5,427 nt of DNA. Source: JBLHKE01 sp047619485 (lineage in GTDB: Bacteria > Verrucomicrobiota > Verrucomicrobiia > Verrucomicrobiales > DEV007). The notes below the pieces were generated by a model, which was given only the letters and a program-made list of their open reading frames with translations, searched no databases and was not told the origin of the DNA. This document shows positions 4,279 through 5,427 of the stretch, in pieces. The first letter of the stretch is position 1, and every line of letters begins with the position of its first letter. The DNA lies in NCBI GenBank assembly GCA_047619485.1, contig JBLHKE010000558.1:1-5427 (forward strand), written 5' to 3'. Both the position numbers and the translations under genes were made by a program.

Positions 4279-5427
4279 GAACTTCAACGGTTCAGAACGC
4301 GTAAAGTGTAGTCGCAAGATCACAGGAACCGCTCTGCTCCTCTCACTTGCGGTACTTTCCTGGCTACCGAGCGCCAACGCGCAGCAGCCTGTCAGTGCGA
4401 AAGCCGCCAGCAAACTCAGCTACGAGGCAACCGCTGGACAGGTGTTCGAGCTACAGGGCAGCAACGACCTCGCCGTGTGGCGCGATGTCGGCGACGTCGT
4501 GTTCGGCGACGGCAAACGCGTCAGCGACCACCTCTCGGGCGACCCACGGCGCGATGATTTCCGATTCTTCCGCGTGAAAATCGCGCCAGCGCAAACCTTC
4601 GGTTTTGCGCCGATCTACCTGCTAGGCAAGACGATCGCGTTCAACGACGAGGGAGCGTCGCAGACGGTTTCTTTTGATAGCAGGTCGTCCGCCACGCTCG
4701 GCGAAGAGAGTAAAACCTACCGCTATCGCAAACTGGGCGACACCATCGCCCGGCTCGATTTCACCTCTGGTGACACGATCACCGAGCGCATCGACCTCGA
4801 GTTCGTCGCCGATCTCGTCGGCAACTACACGCGCACGAAATGGGTCGCTGGAAGAGTCGATGACATCGACCGCGGCACCTTCGCCCTCGGTAGCGCCCCA
4901 CTCACCCACAGCCCGGACTCTCCAGCGACAATCATCCCCGAGTCGCTGGTGGGTCTTACCTATCTATTCAGTGACGGCGACAATAGCGAGCGCCTCGACT
5001 TCGTCACCAACACCCGTGGCCGGGCGGTGGACGGGGCCACGGTGCTGCACTTCACCTATGACTACTTGCAGGATAACCGCAGCAGCATCGTAACGGTGCA
5101 CTACCATGGCGAAATCAGCGTGCAGTATGAGTTGCGCCAAGGGGAAACATCCGCTGGCACCTTCCTGCGGCACGAGTCGGTCGACGGCATCCTCGACCAC
5201 ACGAGCGAGGGGATTTTCAGCTCGGCCGCGAGCGTCTACCACACGCCGGGCGCAGAATCCACCACGGTCACCCTGCCCGCCGACGAGCTGACCGGCCGCA
5301 CCTATGTGATGCTCGACGGCGGCACACCTTGTCGACTGCAGTTCGACGACCTGTTAAATGGTAGATGCATTGAGGGCTCCCAAGTCGACGAGTTCGAGTT
5401 CGACTACGCCGTCGACTGCGCCTCGAC
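4268..5427 (+). CDS. Second exported repeat protein, paralogue of the upstream gene (C-terminus cut by window end)
   Basis: The frame is open from ATG 4268 to the window edge: 386 codons with no stop. ATG 4271 is an equally good start, given AAGGAGG at 4256-4262. The gene overlaps the upstream stop by 11 bases, so translational coupling is likely. A signal peptide is clear: basic RVKCSRK, hydrophobic core about 20-33, probable cleavage after SANA (38). Residues about 43-105 form the module SYEATAGQVFELQGSNDLAVW ending in FRFFRVKI, here read as Y52/F60/W71/FFRV. Then come repeats of the same type as upstream at about 115-206 and 224-318, and a third from about 338 that is truncated. Repeat ends read GNYTRT ... 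GRVDDIDRGTFA and GTFLRH ... GILDHTSEGIFS. The third repeat has Cys355, Cys367 and Cys384. Function is not recognised; same operon and architecture as its neighbour suggest partners or subfunctionalised copies in the envelope. Confidence 0.9.
   Translation, partial: MMTENFNGSERVKCSRKITGTALLLSLAVLSWLPSANAQQPVSAKAASKLSYEATAGQVFELQGSNDLAVWRDVGDVVFGDGKRVSDHLSGDPRRDDFRFFRVKIAPAQTFGFAPIYLLGKTIAFNDEGASQTVSFDSRSSATLGEESKTYRYRKLGDTIARLDFTSGDTITERIDLEFVADLVGNYTRTKWVAGRVDDIDRGTFALGSAPLTHSPDSPATIIPESLVGLTYLFSDGDNSERLDFVTNTRGRAVDGATVLHFTYDYLQDNRSSIVTVHYHGEISVQYELRQGETSAGTFLRHESVDGILDHTSEGIFSSAASVYHTPGAESTTVTLPADELTGRTYVMLDGGTPCRLQFDDLLNGRCIEGSQVDEFEFDYAVDCAS
4610..5427 (+). repeat. Two complete and one partial protein repeat in the second exported protein
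   Basis: Units begin near 4610, 4937 and 5279 and match the upstream protein's units in the same order. The opening of unit 2 is SLVGSRFLF upstream and SLVGLTYLF here; the opening of unit 3 is SLAGRTLQ upstream and ELTGRTYV here. Corresponding units look more alike across the two proteins than within one, suggesting that the three-unit array existed before the gene duplicated. Confidence 0.65.

Noticed and set aside
4347..5291. + strand frames at 4347-4577, 4674-5093 and 5106-5291 and - strand frames at 4622-4909 and 4964-5242
   Set aside because: All are shadows of the uninterrupted frame from 4268 to the window edge, which encodes the recognisable paralogue.
1..5427. CRISPR arrays, tRNA or rRNA genes, insertion sequences, attachment sites
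   Set aside because: No regularly spaced direct repeats, cloverleaf or rRNA-like segments, transposase motifs or terminal inverted repeats were seen.

Overview
The window looks like chromosomal DNA of a G+C-rich Gram-negative bacterium, most likely a member of the Verrucomicrobiota or a related PVC-group lineage. The taxonomic guess rests on an arylsulfatase C-terminus of the kind abundant in those genomes and on two exported proteins with an N-terminal module of the 'Y.LE.S.dL..W ... FFRV' type that is common in Verrucomicrobiota. It is an inference, not a search result.

Layout. (1) 1-375 (+): the last 124 codons of a sulfatase with an unusual Lys/Pro-rich tail. (2) 376-435: a short convergent gap with no convincing terminator. 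(3) 436-2631 (-): a two-component system, an OmpR/PhoB-type response regulator followed 12 bases later by a QseC/PmrB-like membrane histidine kinase; both start with GTG. (4) 2632-2865: a dense divergent control region. It holds a 20-bp near-perfect palindrome, a PmrA-box-like direct repeat placed 10 bases before a TACAAT -10 element reading rightward, a strong 16-bp-arm hairpin, and several C-runs. (5) 2866-4278 (+): an exported protein with three ~95-residue beta-rich repeats and an acidic tail. (6) 4268 to the window end (+): a second exported protein of the same architecture, overlapping the first by 11 bases. It is open to the right edge, where it is cut off in its third repeat.

How the parts may work together. 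The box and promoter geometry suggests that the divergent regulator directly activates the pair of exported repeat proteins. The early coding region of the first one (2878-2939) forms a 14-bp stem with an inner hairpin, followed at once by seven T's. This is an intrinsic-terminator-like element inside the signal-peptide codons. It could act as a translation-sensitive attenuator, or it could end a short leader RNA of about 180 nt. The whole reads as a candidate envelope-sensing module: sensor kinase, regulator, and two acidic, secreted, possibly cation-binding repeat proteins of unrecognised family. Residue numbers were counted by hand and may be off by one or two.
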